Positions 37,710 to 49,777 of a stretch of 64,000 nt of DNA are shown in pieces. The position numbers and the translations under genes were made by a program. The stretch covers positions 744,001 to 808,000 of the forward strand of contig NC_068569.1 in NCBI RefSeq assembly GCF_025698545.1, given 5' to 3'. Each line of letters starts with the position of its first letter. Position 1 is the stretch's first letter. The notes beneath the pieces were generated by a model. The model made no database searches. It saw only the letters and a program-made list of their open reading frames with translations, and had not been told where the DNA came from. This DNA comes from Gossypium raimondii (Eukaryota > Streptophyta > Magnoliopsida > Malvales > Malvaceae).

Positions 37710-40097
37710 TCACCAATAGTCTCCACAAGAACAAAGACCATCTTTAAAATGATGGAACCGATTAGCATCCCTAACCACGATGACTCTCTCAGTGATCTTG
37801 GATATAAATTTAGTGGCAGTATGACAATCTACACAAACTCGTAGATTCTTGAAAATTCTAATTTCAGTTCCAGGGTCTGTAGCAATAAGACCAAAAGCAA
37901 TGGCTAATTTCTCACTGTGAACATTTATCATTAGTTCCTTCTCTTCCTCTTCTACATCATGCAATGCGGTATCAATCTCAGTCTGAAACCCTGCCTCCTT
38001 CATTTTCCTTATTAATTTTTCTAGCATTGCATAGATTGCTGATGCTTGAGGATGGGACTGATCACCAGATGTAAAGACATGTGGAGTTTCACTGATCTCA
38101 ATTAAAGTGCATCCAGGAGTCTTTGCCAACTTCCTTTTCTTAACATTTTGCCGGACCGAAGCAGCCAGTCGATAGTTCCTCTCAACTGAGTATAAATTTG
38201 ACAGTAAAACATAATATCCTACACTTTCAGGATCCAATTCAAATAGCTTTTCAGAAGCCACACGAGCAATCTTTTTATCCTTGTGGATCACACAAGCACC
38301 AAGCAATGCACCCCATTCAGCAGCCCCTGGCTCAACTGGCATTTCCTTTATAAACTTTAAGGCCTTTTCTAGTTGGCCGGCTCGGCCAAGGATGTCAACC
38401 ATGCAGGCATAATGTTCAGGTAACGGCTTATAGTGATAATCAAGGATCATAGACTGGAATATTTTTTCTCCTTCTTCCACCAAGCCAGCATGACTGCAAG
38501 CATATAAGAGAGAAAGAAATGTCACACCATTTGGTGTAACCCCAGAATGTGACATCTCAGAGAAGAGCTTTAGTGCATCCTGGCCCTGGCCATGAAGACC
38601 ATAACCTGAAATCATTGCATTCCAAGTCACCACATTCTTCCCCACCATCAAGTCAAACAATTCTCGAGCCTCGCTAATGCCACCACATTTTGCATACATA
38701 TCAATTAAAGCAGTTGAGACATATATGTTAGACTCAAAATTCTTGCTTTTAACTAGGCTATGTACCCATTTCCCCAGACTAAGAGTTCCAAGCTGAGCAC
38801 AAGCTGAAAGAATGCTTGTAACCGTGACAGGGTTGGGACTAACTTTGGATCTCTGCATTTCTTGAAAAAGAGATATTGCTGCTTCGGTCAATCCATTTTG
38901 GGTGTACCCTGAGATCATAGCATTCCAAGAGGCTGGTGTTTTCTCAAAAGACTCGTCGAAAAGCAGCCGTGCAGATTTAATCTCATTTAGTCTGCTATAA
39001 ACAGTAGTTAATGCTGTTGAAACAGAAGGTTGTGAGAGAATACCAGATTTCACACAGAAACCATGAATACAGTCAGTAAGACTTAAATAACCAAAAGGAT
39101 GAAAGACAGGAATCAACCCCACAATTGAGCTTGAATTGACCTTTTCCCCGGAACCAAGGAGTTGTTTAAAGAGCCTTACTGAACACTCACTCTCACCATT
39201 GCTAGTATACCCCGAAATCATTGCATTATAAGAAACCAAATCTGGTCTGCGTATCTCTCCAAACAATAACTTAGCTGCCTCAATGTCCCCACATTTTGAA
39301 TACAATGAAATAAATCCGGTAAGCACATGAACATACGAATGAAACCCCAGTTTTATAGCTAAACACTGAACCTCCATTCCCAAAGTCAATTCTTGCAGCT
39401 CAGCCAAAGCCGGTAAAATAGCTGCCACAGTGGTTGAATCCAAAGGAATCCCACCATCTTTAAGCATACGCTCAAACACCCAAACCGCATCATCAAAACA
39501 ACAATTTCTAACCAACCCAGAAATCATAGAATTCCACGACACTGTATCTCTTACAGGCATTTTATCAAACACCTTTCGCGCCAAGTCAATCCGCCAATTC
39601 TTTAAGTAAAAATCAACAACGGCAGTGCCCACAAACAAATCCGATCCATACCCATCAACAACCGCATGTTGATGTAACAAAATCCCCACTTTCTCATCCG
39701 AAAGGGTTGAAGCAGATGCGATAGCGAAAGCGTAAGTGAAGTTATCAGGCTTGAGATGAGTGCATTTCCTCAAATGGGTGTAGAGCGAAATGGAATGGGC
39801 GTTAGAGAAGCCTTTGATGAGGACATTGAAAAGGAAGAGATCGGGGTTAGGGATGGAGAGGAATAGGTGACGTGCGTAGGAGGTGGCCTTGAGGTCGAAG
39901 AGCCTGTGAGTGAGTTTAGTAATGGTGGAGATATCATTTTGGAAGTCATTAAGGATGATCTGAGCGTGGGTTTGGGTGAGATGAGAAAGGGTTGTGGATT
40001 TCTTGAGTAGGTTGAGGAAAAAGTTTCGACTTCCTGTGGGGGAGTAAGTGCTTGTTATTGCGGACTTCATTAACATCTGCTTTACTATGCAAACCAA
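37710..40097 (-). CDS. DYW-class pentatricopeptide repeat protein, At4g30700-type (795 aa)
   Basis: Intronless frame of 795 codons. A short, weakly hydrophobic, Ser-rich N-terminus fits an organelle presequence. It is followed by a long tandem of PPR motifs of the PLS type (repeated VSWNSMISG, VSYNAMISGYT, ASWNAMISGYTQNG, VTWNAMISGYG units), then E/E+ motifs (VEPGAAEWGALLGAC; PGCTLIEI) and a complete DYW domain. In the DYW domain the cytidine-deaminase-like HSE is at 727-729, CVDCH at 755-759, CSC at 789-791, and the protein ends in DYW. Known: DYW-type PPR proteins bind specific organellar transcripts and convert C to U. Closest recollection is Arabidopsis At4g30700, reported as mitochondrial editing factor MEF29. 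The target site cannot be inferred here. The first ATG at 40097 is used; later in-frame ATGs within the presequence are possible starts. Confidence 0.92.
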   Translation of the reverse strand: MVCIVKQMLMKSAITSTYSPTGSRNFFLNLLKKSTTLSHLTQTHAQIILNDFQNDISTITKLTHRLFDLKATSYARHLFLSIPNPDLFLFNVLIKGFSNAHSISLYTHLRKCTHLKPDNFTYAFAIASASTLSDEKVGILLHQHAVVDGYGSDLFVGTAVVDFYLKNWRIDLARKVFDKMPVRDTVSWNSMISGLVRNCCFDDAVWVFERMLKDGGIPLDSTTVAAILPALAELQELTLGMEVQCLAIKLGFHSYVHVLTGFISLYSKCGDIEAAKLLFGEIRRPDLVSYNAMISGYTSNGESECSVRLFKQLLGSGEKVNSSSIVGLIPVFHPFGYLSLTDCIHGFCVKSGILSQPSVSTALTTVYSRLNEIKSARLLFDESFEKTPASWNAMISGYTQNGLTEAAISLFQEMQRSKVSPNPVTVTSILSACAQLGTLSLGKWVHSLVKSKNFESNIYVSTALIDMYAKCGGISEARELFDLMVGKNVVTWNAMISGYGLHGQGQDALKLFSEMSHSGVTPNGVTFLSLLYACSHAGLVEEGEKIFQSMILDYHYKPLPEHYACMVDILGRAGQLEKALKFIKEMPVEPGAAEWGALLGACVIHKDKKIARVASEKLFELDPESVGYYVLLSNLYSVERNYRLAASVRQNVKKRKLAKTPGCTLIEISETPHVFTSGDQSHPQASAIYAMLEKLIRKMKEAGFQTEIDTALHDVEEEEKELMINVHSEKLAIAFGLIATDPGTEIRIFKNLRVCVDCHTATKFISKITERVIVVRDANRFHHFKDGLCSCGDYW

Positions 40098-41465
40098 GAG
40101 TCGAACTCTCTCTCGCTTTGAATCATACCAGAGGTAAAATGGCGGGAAACAGAGAGCAATGGCAAATCCTGATAATTTTATTGAATCTGTTGATTTTGTG
40201 AATAAAATTTTATAAAATTTCTAATATTTAATATTAAAAATGATAGATAAAAGATAACTAATAAAAAAAATAAAAGCATAATGGTCTTAACGATTAAAAT
40301 GAATATTATTATCAATCCATTAATGTGTGAATTGAGTATATTGAAATGTATTATTCTCATCAATGTTATGGGAAGTTATAGTATAGATATAATCGAACCT
40401 ATAGTTTTAACTGTTTGAAACTTTTTAAGTTAAAATTAACTCACGACCTTTTAAAAAAATAAATTTAGCCATTAATATTTTAAAAATAGTCACACTATAT
40501 TTTTAACATAAACATCAATTAAAACATTAAATTTTAAATACCTCATCCAGCATGTCAATTTGTGTGTATTTTATGGTTTTTTTAATTCTTATGAATATTT
40601 TATAATTTTTAAATTATTTGTTGATGTGTAATATAAAATAAAAAATCTAATGTCGAATGAAGTACACGAGGAGTGTTATGTTGGTTGCCATTCCAATATC
40701 ATTAAAAATAATGTATTAGTTAACATTTTCATTTAAAAAATTATTTGACTCTTTTAAAATGTTAATGATCAAAATTAACACAATAAAAGAATAAGGGCTA
40801 AATTGGCAAAGAAAATGTAATATTGAGGGTTAAATTTATTATTATACTAAAATTAAATTCAATAGAAAAATTGAAAATTATATAAATTGACATTTATGTT
40901 TAGAGTATGATACGAGAATATCTTTTATTTGAGTAACCGTACTTTTGAATGGTAGCGATTCTTGAGACTATCTCTAATGGTGGTGATGGTCGGACAATCA
41001 AAAAAAAATTCGGCCTGGTGAATTGGAATCACCGGATTTGGGGGACATTATTACATGTTTTATTTCTCATTTAAACTTTTTCTTGTAGATTAAAAAATAC
41101 TCAGTGAATGACGTAACTGATTTCTTGTTTTAAGCAACTCATAAATGGAATTGGCATTGGGCCGACCAAGCTATTCTTTCAACACGGGGATTACTTAAAT
41201 TTTCAATGGATTTATGTTCCTCAACACCAAAGAAAAATAGAAGAAAATTGGAATGCTGTAGAGAACAAAAACATTTAGCAATTACACGGAAGTGATCACA
41301 AAGTTGAGCTATTTTCAATTGAATGACAAAACTTATAGTTGGTACAATGAATATATAACTACACAAAACTTTCACTCTAATTTTATTCTGTCTTGTGCAT
41401 CTCCATTCTTGTTTGTTCATACATCACATACCATAATCTAAAAGAACCACGCAAGATGATTTTTT
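40098..41465. other. PPR upstream region and CESA7 3' flank
   Basis: AT-rich spacer. The frames at 40178-40363 and 41139-41420 are not conserved-looking. The stretch 41200-41465 probably contains the CESA7 3' UTR. Confidence 0.45.
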
Positions 41466-44400
41466 TCAACAGTTAATGCCACACATTGTAGTGTCTGGTC
41501 CTTTGGTTTTCATCACAAATGGATCAATTCGGACCCAAAGCAAGGAGAAGATTGAAGCTAATAGCACTGACCATATAACAACAATGGTTGGGGTCCTGTT
41601 TTGTCTCCCCATTAAACCTTTAAGGAATGGATAGAGATGGACAATCACCCAGAAAGAGAAGAAGAGCTTCCCAAAAAGAGGTCCCCATGATTGGTATCCA
41701 TTGTTTATGGCATCTGAGATGCCGGCAACGACACCGACTAAATTGATGATTAAGACAGTAGTTGGAGGAATTAGAAGGGTTGTCCATTTGAAAGTATACA
41801 ATTCCCCGAACTCCTCGTCATCAGTTGCCTTGGATGTGACAGTGAAATTAGTGTCAATACCAGCTAGAACTTTCAACAAGCCTTGGATAACCGCGAACAA
41901 ATGTGCTGAAATGCCACCGATGACCCAAAATTGCTCATTCCTCCACCATTCTTCAATGCTTACTCCACTCCACCTTAGCTCGAGAATACCAGTTGCAAAG
42001 ATTGAAAGAAACAAGGCAATGAAGAATAGACTTGCAAAGGTGCTTATCTGTATGAACAAGAAAATAAGAACATTAGCAGGTAAAACTATTTAAACTTCAA
42101 ATGGTTGAAGGAGAGTTTGTTTATTTACCGGTGGCATGATAAATTTATCGGTAAGTAAACAGATTGCCGGCAGGGTACAATAGGCGAGAAGTGGTAAAGA
42201 TGTGAAGGGGTAGATGGTTGTGTTGACATATGCGAATCGTTCAAGCCATTTTAGCTTTCCTCCCTTGAAACCATACCATGCAGGGCAATGATGACTAAAG
42301 AAAATTTCAACAGAACCGAGTGCCCATCGAAGGACTTGGTTTAGTCGATCCGATAGATTGATGGGAGCTGAACCCTTGAATGCAGGCAACTTTGGCATGC
42401 AGTATATTGATCTCCATCCACGGCAATGCATCTTGAATCCTGTTAAGATATCTTCTGTAATCGAGCCGTAAATCCAGCCAAGCTGCACGTACAAAAGATA
42501 CATAAGTCTTGGTGTTTAAACTTGAAAAACATTATAAAGTTTCAAGAGGTTGGCAATGGCATTTTAAGTACCTCGCTTCCCCATTCGGTTTTGTCTTCAT
42601 AACCACAACTAATTACATGAATGGCTTCTTTGAGCAAAGCTGCAGGGCTTGAAGAAGGAGGGACACCACCTTGTTCCATCAGTGTTGAAGTTACAAAAAT
42701 GGCTGATTGTCCAAATTTCTTTTCAAAGTTCATGTGGGACATCAATAACTCCTTGTCATCTTCGGCTGCTGTTAGTATATAAAAAAGATTTTGAAGTTAG
42801 GCGAAGCGAATAAACAATATAAAAAATGTAATGCCATTGGTAACAACCTTCTAGGCTTAGACCATTTGCATTTCCACCATCCTTAGAGTGCTTTTTGTCC
42901 TTTCTGCGGCGTCCAAAGCAAGGGCAGCAACCACAGGTTACCATTTTCGGGCGCTTAGGTCCCTTTGGAGGTTCATAACCATAAAGAGCTTGCCTTCTGA
43001 AAACACACCCCGTGCCGACATATACAGGGCCTTGTATACCATCTAGACCTTTCATGTTAATCTGCAGAAACCATTGAACAAGAGTTAAAAAAGTTTGATT
43101 CATTTATTAGTCCTTATATCATCTTATAGTGTACAAGAACATGCTGCACTTACATCAAAGAAAACTGTGTTCCGATTGGCATATCGATCATGTCTATCAA
43201 TACCATCGAAACGTTGAGGGAATTGGACATAGCAAACCTTTCTTCCAATTTGAGGGTCCATCAAGAAACACATAGCCTCTCTTACAGCCTTGCTGTTATT
43301 TAAATAATGGTCACAATCCAAGTTCAACATAAAAGGAGCATTTGTAAGCACCCCCGAGACACGAACCTGAAATTTTTGTATAGAATTAACATAATTATTA
43401 TCAAATAAAGTAGGGTCTTAGAAAGGAAGGGGAACTTGAATGAAACAGGAGTTAGCAAATGCTTAAGATCTTTACAAGGGCGTTCATGGCACCAGCTTTC
43501 TTGTGATGCAAGAAACCTGGCCTTTTCTCTCGAGATACATAGACGAGACGAGGAAGCTCATTTCCTTCGGTATCATGGCCTCCACTTTGACCGAGAAATA
43601 CTTGAATCATACCAGGGTGATCTTTAGTATTGTTTCCTGGCCATGGTGTCCCATCTTGCATGATCCACCCTTCTGGAGGAACCTTTTGGGCTTTGGCTAC
43701 AAGTGCATTTATCCTAACCTTGAATTCTTCATATTCTCTCTGTTAAAGCACCATGAAAAAATGGTTATTTTTACATAAACCAGCTCACTGCAACTTAAAA
43801 CTCTGAACTTTTTGCATATAAACAGACCTTCATAGCTCGACGCTCCTTCACGAATGTCGGCTGGACTTTGTCTTTGAGGTAATCTACCTTTAAAGTAAAG
43901 TACATCTCCGGTGCTCGGGGCTCTATAGCAAATTTCTTACAGAACGGCACCCATTTTCTAGCAAATTCAGCTGTTTGAGACAATGATTCAAAGGTGAGCA
44001 TAGAAGCACCATCGTCAGAAATGTAACAAGAGATTTTATCCACTGGGTAGTCCATGGCCAAGATCGATAGAACTGTATTCGCTGTTACTAGAGGAGGTTC
44101 CTTCAATGGATCCACTGTACTGACAAAAATATCAACAGAAGCAAGCATGTTGGGCTCACCTTCCCTCTCATACCTGCATCAAACATTAATTATGAGCTCA
44201 AATCAATGCTACACTGTTCACTAGAACATTGTGAAATCTGTTTACCTGAGGGAAAGGCGATCGAGATACGTCTCGCGGTCAATAGGGAACCATTTAGGGA
44301 ACTGATCAAGGATCCATGAAAAGGCAAACCAGATTTCACAGATCACAGAAGTTAGCCAAAGCCCAATTGCATCATGTACCGGGTTCAAAATCCGATAGCG

Positions 44401-45565
44401 AAGAAAGAAAGCAAGGATAACTAGACGAGCCACAATCACCATACGATAAGGATTGATTTTGCTCGATGCAATTGGCACTTTCCTTGACAATGGCTGCCTA
44501 GCTTCATCAAGCCTGTAAAGAAGGTTCTGCGTGAGAAGAACTCGTACAAGTTCTTTTTCACATGGAAGCACATAATAGCCATAATTACTTACATAGCCAT
44601 GTCAGCATCATAGGCATCATCAGGTTCAGGACCCAAATTCCCTTGCTGCATTTTCCAATCATCCATCCTTTCTCTCCATCCTCCCTCTTTCTTTTCATCC
44701 CATCTTGCACTTCCTTTGGTTTGGCAAATATTTAATACATTATAGATGTAATACAAAACAAATATATATATATACAAGTACTTTTAGATAATACAAGATT
44801 AAAAGCATACCAGGTTCAGACATAGGATATGGATGAACTCGTTTATTTGACATGTGTTCCCCATAAGCAAGAGAGCTTCCTATTGGGAACTCCCCGCTCA
44901 CCGGCCGAGATCGAACACCAGCTAAACCGGGTGGGATTTGCAAACCTTCATCGTCTTCAGGGCCTCTCCCGTAGCTCATCTTTCCATGAAGCATCGATTC
45001 AGCGATATTTCTATACTTGTTTTGTTCATCATCAATGTTGAATTCATGTTCGATATCATCCACATCCTCTTCATCTTCATCTCCCTCCACCCTAGGACTC
45101 CCTTCACCGTACAATCAAAACCAAAGGGGAAATGAAATGTGAGTTTATTTCGAAGAATCAATGGCGGCTGCACCAAAGGATGTAAATGAGTAAATGGCAA
45201 TACCTTTGAGACGCTTGTATCTAGTTTTGCATTGAGGACATTGTTGACTCCCTTCTCTCCTTTCATACTCATAACAAGGCCTACAAACTGGAAAACCACA
45301 CTCGTTGCAGGCCACGAAAAGATCTCCATCGACCGTCAACCCAATTTCATCACCACAAATCTCACAAACTTGACCATCCAAGTTCTTCAGAGGTTTAGGC
45401 TGAAATGCACCACAAACACAAACACAAAATCAAAACCCATCTCAAAAAAAGGTATAAGTGAACTGTTCCATAAAGCTGACGTTCTTTTACCTCTTCATGG
45501 CCATGAATGACAACAAGTTCATTGCGGTTGTGAGAGCCCGCAACGAGTCCGGCGCTGGCTTCCAT
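41466..45565 (-). CDS. CESA7: Cellulose synthase catalytic subunit, secondary-wall CESA7 (IRX3) type (1039 aa)
   Basis: GT2 cellulose synthase of the secondary-wall complex, which works with CESA4 and CESA8 in xylem and fibre. Twelve exons join into 1040 codons including TGA: 45565-45491, 45399-45204, 45101-44811, 44713-44593, 44512-44246, 44173-43828, 43739-43476, 43366-43154, 43061-42848, 42768-42572, 42482-42129, 42047-41466. The zinc finger has C37, C40, C56, C59, C64, C67, C79, C82. Catalytic motifs: DDG 370-372, DCD 537-539, TED 737-739, QVLRW 777-781. CESA7-type signatures are the [15 protein letters not shown] start, [23 protein letters not shown] and the cysteine/basic [12 protein letters not shown] stretch. 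It ends [10 protein letters not shown]. Length matches Arabidopsis CESA7 (1026 aa). Exon 7 (264 nt) equals CESA1 exons 8 plus 9 without the intron. Confidence 0.95.
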
Positions 45566-45584
45566 TGGAGGATATGAAAGGAGG

Positions 45585-45611
45585 GAATGAATGAATGAAT
45601 GAATGAATGAG
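45585..45611. repeat. (GAAT)n microsatellite in the CESA7 leader
   Basis: Between six and seven GAAT units lie 20 bp upstream of the CESA7 ATG, so they are probably transcribed in the 5' UTR. Confidence 0.9.
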
Positions 45612-47289
45612 GAACAATACGATGAAGAGAAGAGATGAAATAGAGTTTTGTTGGGAGCTGAACATGTGCCTTAAGGGACTGTGTTCGTTTGTTGCAGAGT
45701 CTACATTGCCTTGAAGTTAAGCTTTCCTCTGTCTTCTTTTTTTCAACTACCATTGCCTTCCCTGCTTTTACAAGTTTCAAGCTTCAGCGACCTCCCAGCT
45801 GTCTATTTTTCATCATTTCTTTTTCTTCTTTCCCGTAATTGAATCATGCTTGGGTTGCCTGCCGAATTTCCAAAGGCTTTTCCAGATACTGTAAATAAAT
45901 ATATATTTCATTGATCTTTTCCGATATCATAAGTATTTTCACTGAATTACTTAGTGGTAATGTAAAAGTAAAACTAAAATATCAATTCAGAGAAGGTGAT
46001 ACTAAATTTGATCCGTGTAGAAGCAAAACAGTCAAAATTGATGTGAAAGAATATTTTAATATCATCAAAATTCTGGTCACCGTGTAACAATTTTCCAAGT
46101 GCATACAACATTTTTTAATTTCTATTTTAGTCTCGAATTAATCTACATTCTTCTTTTTTAATATACTTTTTTTTTACGCTACATGAAATTTTATTTTATT
46201 TTTGGAACATTTCTAAGAATAGAAGCGTAGATGGGTTGATCTAAAGCACCAATTAAATGCTGAATCCGATGTTAGCATCAAATATGAGTATATATATATA
46301 TATAAAATAACTATTTGGGAGTAAATATTAATATTTAAAAATAAAAATCTGAATAAAACTATATGTGAATACATGTTAAATATTAGTATTTTCTTTTAAA
46401 TAAAATTTCTCAATAAAATAGTCAAGATCATGAATAACGAAAACTAGTTATATCATTACACAAAATAAAAATTTTAGCATGATTAATATTGTATCAAAAG
46501 TTTTTTATATATTTATATCAATATATATTAATATTTGCATTTGTTCGAACCTAAATTACATAAATTATAATCATGGTATTAAAATTAGTATTATAATTAA
46601 TAATAAATTTTAATATCTAAAAATATCTTTTAAATAACCTTAAATAATTTTCTTCAAAAGAGAATTCGTATACAGGTACATCGTAGTTAGACCAATTAAA
46701 AGCATTTGATGTTGTTGAAAGGAGAATTCAAATACAAGCAATATTGGAATAAGAGACCCCCCGAAACTATACAATACAATAAAATAAATTTAATAAATAT
46801 ATATATATAGCTTTATTTGGTGGTGAAATGGTGATAAAGAGAAGAAGAAGAAGAACGTGAGAAGCATGCTTGAGGATGGAAGAACTTAAAGGCAAAGCAA
46901 AAGTAGCAATCGTTAGGTAAAGACATGTTGAAATCTCTCCATCTAATATTGTAGACAAGCCTCCCACCGTTTTATATACTAACTCAGACTGCAAATTTTA
47001 TGATTTCTCATTGAATTGAACCGTTGATGATGCAGTCAAAAATTTCAGCATTGATATCCACCAAGAAAATTTCCTTAAGTCTATGAGCAATGCATGAAGC
47101 TCGCAAAGATTATCATCAGGTGACTGCTTTGATTGCTAGAATCTAGCATTTTTCAAAATGGGTGAAAGGAATAGCAGGGCATGGTGGTGACTAAAGCTGT
47201 TATATCAATGTTGGTTTTATAGGTGTCAATCAACATGTTTAATATACTTTGTTTGGGTCATGCCAACTTCTCTAAAGAAATACACAATA
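45612..47289 (-). promoter_or_regulatory. CESA7 promoter region and spacer
   Basis: The first 300 bp are GC-richer and probably leader. A minus-strand ATATATATTTATT stretch at about 45893-45906 could serve as a TATA region about 330 bp from the ATG (inference). Farther out the DNA is AT-rich with a (TA)n run near 46288-46304. Nothing coding is visible. Confidence 0.35.
46912..46919 (+). promoter_or_regulatory. Possible MYB46-type secondary-wall element
   Basis: GTTAGGTA fits the M46RE consensus (R-K-T-W-GGT-R) reported for secondary-wall genes. It lies about 1.35 kb upstream of the CESA7 start. An eight-base degenerate match is expected by chance in a region this size, so this is suggestive only. 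Confidence 0.2.
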
Positions 47290-47850
47290 TCAACATAAGC
47301 AGCTTTAAAATAAAATTAAGGTTAAAAATATCAAATAAGTTTTCTGAAAATAATTTTAAAATAATTAATTAACTATTTGTTATAAGTTGACCCAATTAAG
47401 TCCTTTGAATTATTATTTGTACTTAAATTGAGCTATTTGAATTCATTTTTCATTAGAAATCCATAATGAATCGTTAAGTGATAAGTGACAACTTACATGA
47501 CGACTAACATAAAAATATAATTTTGGGGTAATTGATATGGCAAGTTGACACGACATGGAGGGCTTAATTGATTTTTTTATTGTTTTAGGTGAGACTAATT
47601 AATTTTAGTCCTATTTAAGGAAAAAATAATTAAGTCTTTCATGTCATTATTTTTTCTCGTCATCTTGCTATGTCAACTGTCTTGTCAACAAATGAATTCA
47701 ATGATTCAATTAGACACAAATCATTATTCAAATGGTTTAAGTAGATGCGTTTTTGATGAGAATATAATTAAATTTTAATCATTTTCAAAAGAATTTTAAT
47801 ATGTTAACAAAAAATTTATTAACTAGTTTTTAAAATGAATAATTATATTC
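47290..47850. mobile_element. Foldback MITE, about 560 bp
   Basis: The left arm (GTCCTTTGAATTATTATTTG, then TTGAGCTATTTGAATTCATTTTT) pairs with the reverse complement of the right arm (ACCATTTGAATAATGATTTG, then TTGAATCATTGAATTCATTTGTT). The middle includes TGTCAACTTGCC/ATGTCAAC-type words. Boundaries are approximate and there is no coding capacity. Confidence 0.55.
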
Positions 47851-48961
47851 TCGTTGTATTTAATTTTATTACCCAACATGATTTTTTAAGAACATATAGA
47901 ATCAAAATAGAATTATTTTTCCATTTAAGTAAACATGTGTATCGTATTTTTATGCACAAAAACTGACAAATTAAAAAAAAAAAACTTCATTTTGTTGGTA
48001 ATCAGTATTGTATAGGTGAGTGTATCGTTTTTCTATTAAAATTGATACATATTGATATCAATTTATTTTGATGTATCATTTTAAATTTATTAATTTTAAA
48101 AATTTAATATATCAAATGAATTAAATTAAATAAATTTAAATAAAATATTAATTGATTATATAAAAATTCATTAATAATTTTCAAAAATAAAATTTTATCA
48201 TTTAATAAATTTAAAATAAATAAGAAAAAATTCCACACATTAAACCACAAAATTATTCACAAATTTATTTAAAAATATACAATAAGATCGTCTCGTACTA
48301 AATATATAAAATAAAAGTTTAATAAAACATACGTAAAATATTTTGTGAAGCATGTAAAAGTTTTATTTATTTTTTAATTTGTTTGATATATAAATTTTTG
48401 TTTTTTTATAAAGTTCAAATTTTAAATTTGAAACTTAAACACCTCCGTTTAGCATTGCTTTTTTTGGTTGAAAATTAAATAGTTCCATTTAATAATGATT
48501 GCAGCCTTACACCTTACAAGTGGAAGGCTCTTTTTGACGATACCGCAATCAAAATCTTATAATGTCAAATTCGTATATTCTGATTGTCATCTCATTTACT
48601 CCGCAAAATCCAACCCTTTTGCTCTGATTTGTTAAGCTTTTCGTAGCTTGAATTTAAGGTTTTTTTTTTTAAATTGTGTGAAGTTTATTTATCTAAAATA
48701 TAAATTTGTGTTAAAAATAATATAAAAACAATAAAATGTTAATGAATAATGATATGTATGATTTGTTAATTACAAATAACAAATTGTTTTATTATTATTT
48801 TATATTGATTTGTTATTTTTAGTTATTAAAATGAATCTTGTTTCAAATAATTAAAAGAAAAAATTGAACAGTAACATTTCAATGAAAAAGAGAATCTTTA
48901 TCGACAAAGTTCCATCAAATAAAACTATGATTTTTTTTTTTTGTAAAACTAAAAGTATAAC
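47851..48961. other. AT-rich spacer
   Basis: No conserved frame, RNA gene or clear repeat structure was seen. Confidence 0.5.
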
Positions 48962-49650
48962 AAGGGTAATTTACCAATAAAAAGTCTTTTTTTTAATTAC
49001 CGAAATGGGCCTATTTTTTAATTATTTACCGGAATGGTCATTTTCCGGGAAATCACGTCCACGTCGGTAGCGATGTCGAGTGCAGCGTCAGAATCACGTC
49101 CACGTCGAGACGAGATCTTGACGTGGAAGGAATCGCTATCAAGGACGCGATTTCCTTCCACGCTAGCATCTTGCGCTGACGTGGACGCGATTTCGGCCCG
49201 TGCGTGAACAGTACCCAAGAGTCAAAAAAATAAAATACCGGGCCCATTTTAATAAATTTTAATAATATAGGGCTTTTTTGGTATTTTGAAAAAATAAAAT
49301 TTGAATCTTTTTGTATTTGTATTTATTTTTTTAATCAATTAACTCTTCAATACTACATCAATAGCAACAAGTACAAAAAAGATTCAAAATTGTTACCAAC
49401 AAAATTTGAACCAAGGTACTAAGAGAAAAGAGCAAGTATTTTAACCAACTAAGCTAAACTAATTAATTGACATATTATAGATATCTGTTATTATCTTAAT
49501 TATATTACTTACGTTCTAACGATTTATCGGACCTATTCCATACACGTGTCAAATCGAAAAATAATACAACAATTACGTAAAAAAATCCGTGTTCACTTCA
49601 AATAAATAAGGAAAATAATGATTTGAATGTTTCAAAATTCAATTCATAAG
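48962..49650 (-). mobile_element. Non-autonomous element with tRNA-like body, copy 3 (truncated)
   Basis: Same order as copy 1: a foldback cassette (48965-49293) with AGGGTAATTTACCAATAAAA at one end and an inverted CAAAATACCAAAAAAGCCC at the other, GC-rich CACGTCCACGTCG centre, then the reversed body with the tRNA-like segment near 49395-49465. The match to copy 1 ends at about 49650, about 130 bp before the LTR-like unit. Confidence 0.75.
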
Positions 49651-49777
49651 CAAATAAATGCTGTTAATTTTGAATAAATATGAATTTTATATGCTGATTT
49701 AAATTTTATGAATATATATAAGTGTTGGCCGAATGTTTAAAAGCTTGGGAGCTATGTTTACGAGATCGATTCGATCG
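49651..49777. other. Short junction sequence between copy 3 and the LTR-like unit
   Basis: About 127 bp that belong to neither neighbour. No polypurine tract precedes the LTR-like start, so it is not clearly retrotransposon interior. Confidence 0.3.

Noticed and set aside
41701-42093. 130-codon plus-strand frame
   Set aside because: It is antisense to the last exons of CESA7, whose frame is conserved.
49018-49247. Two minus-strand frames rich in Arg, Ser and Asp
   Set aside because: They come from the GC-rich palindromic cassette of the copy 3 repeat.
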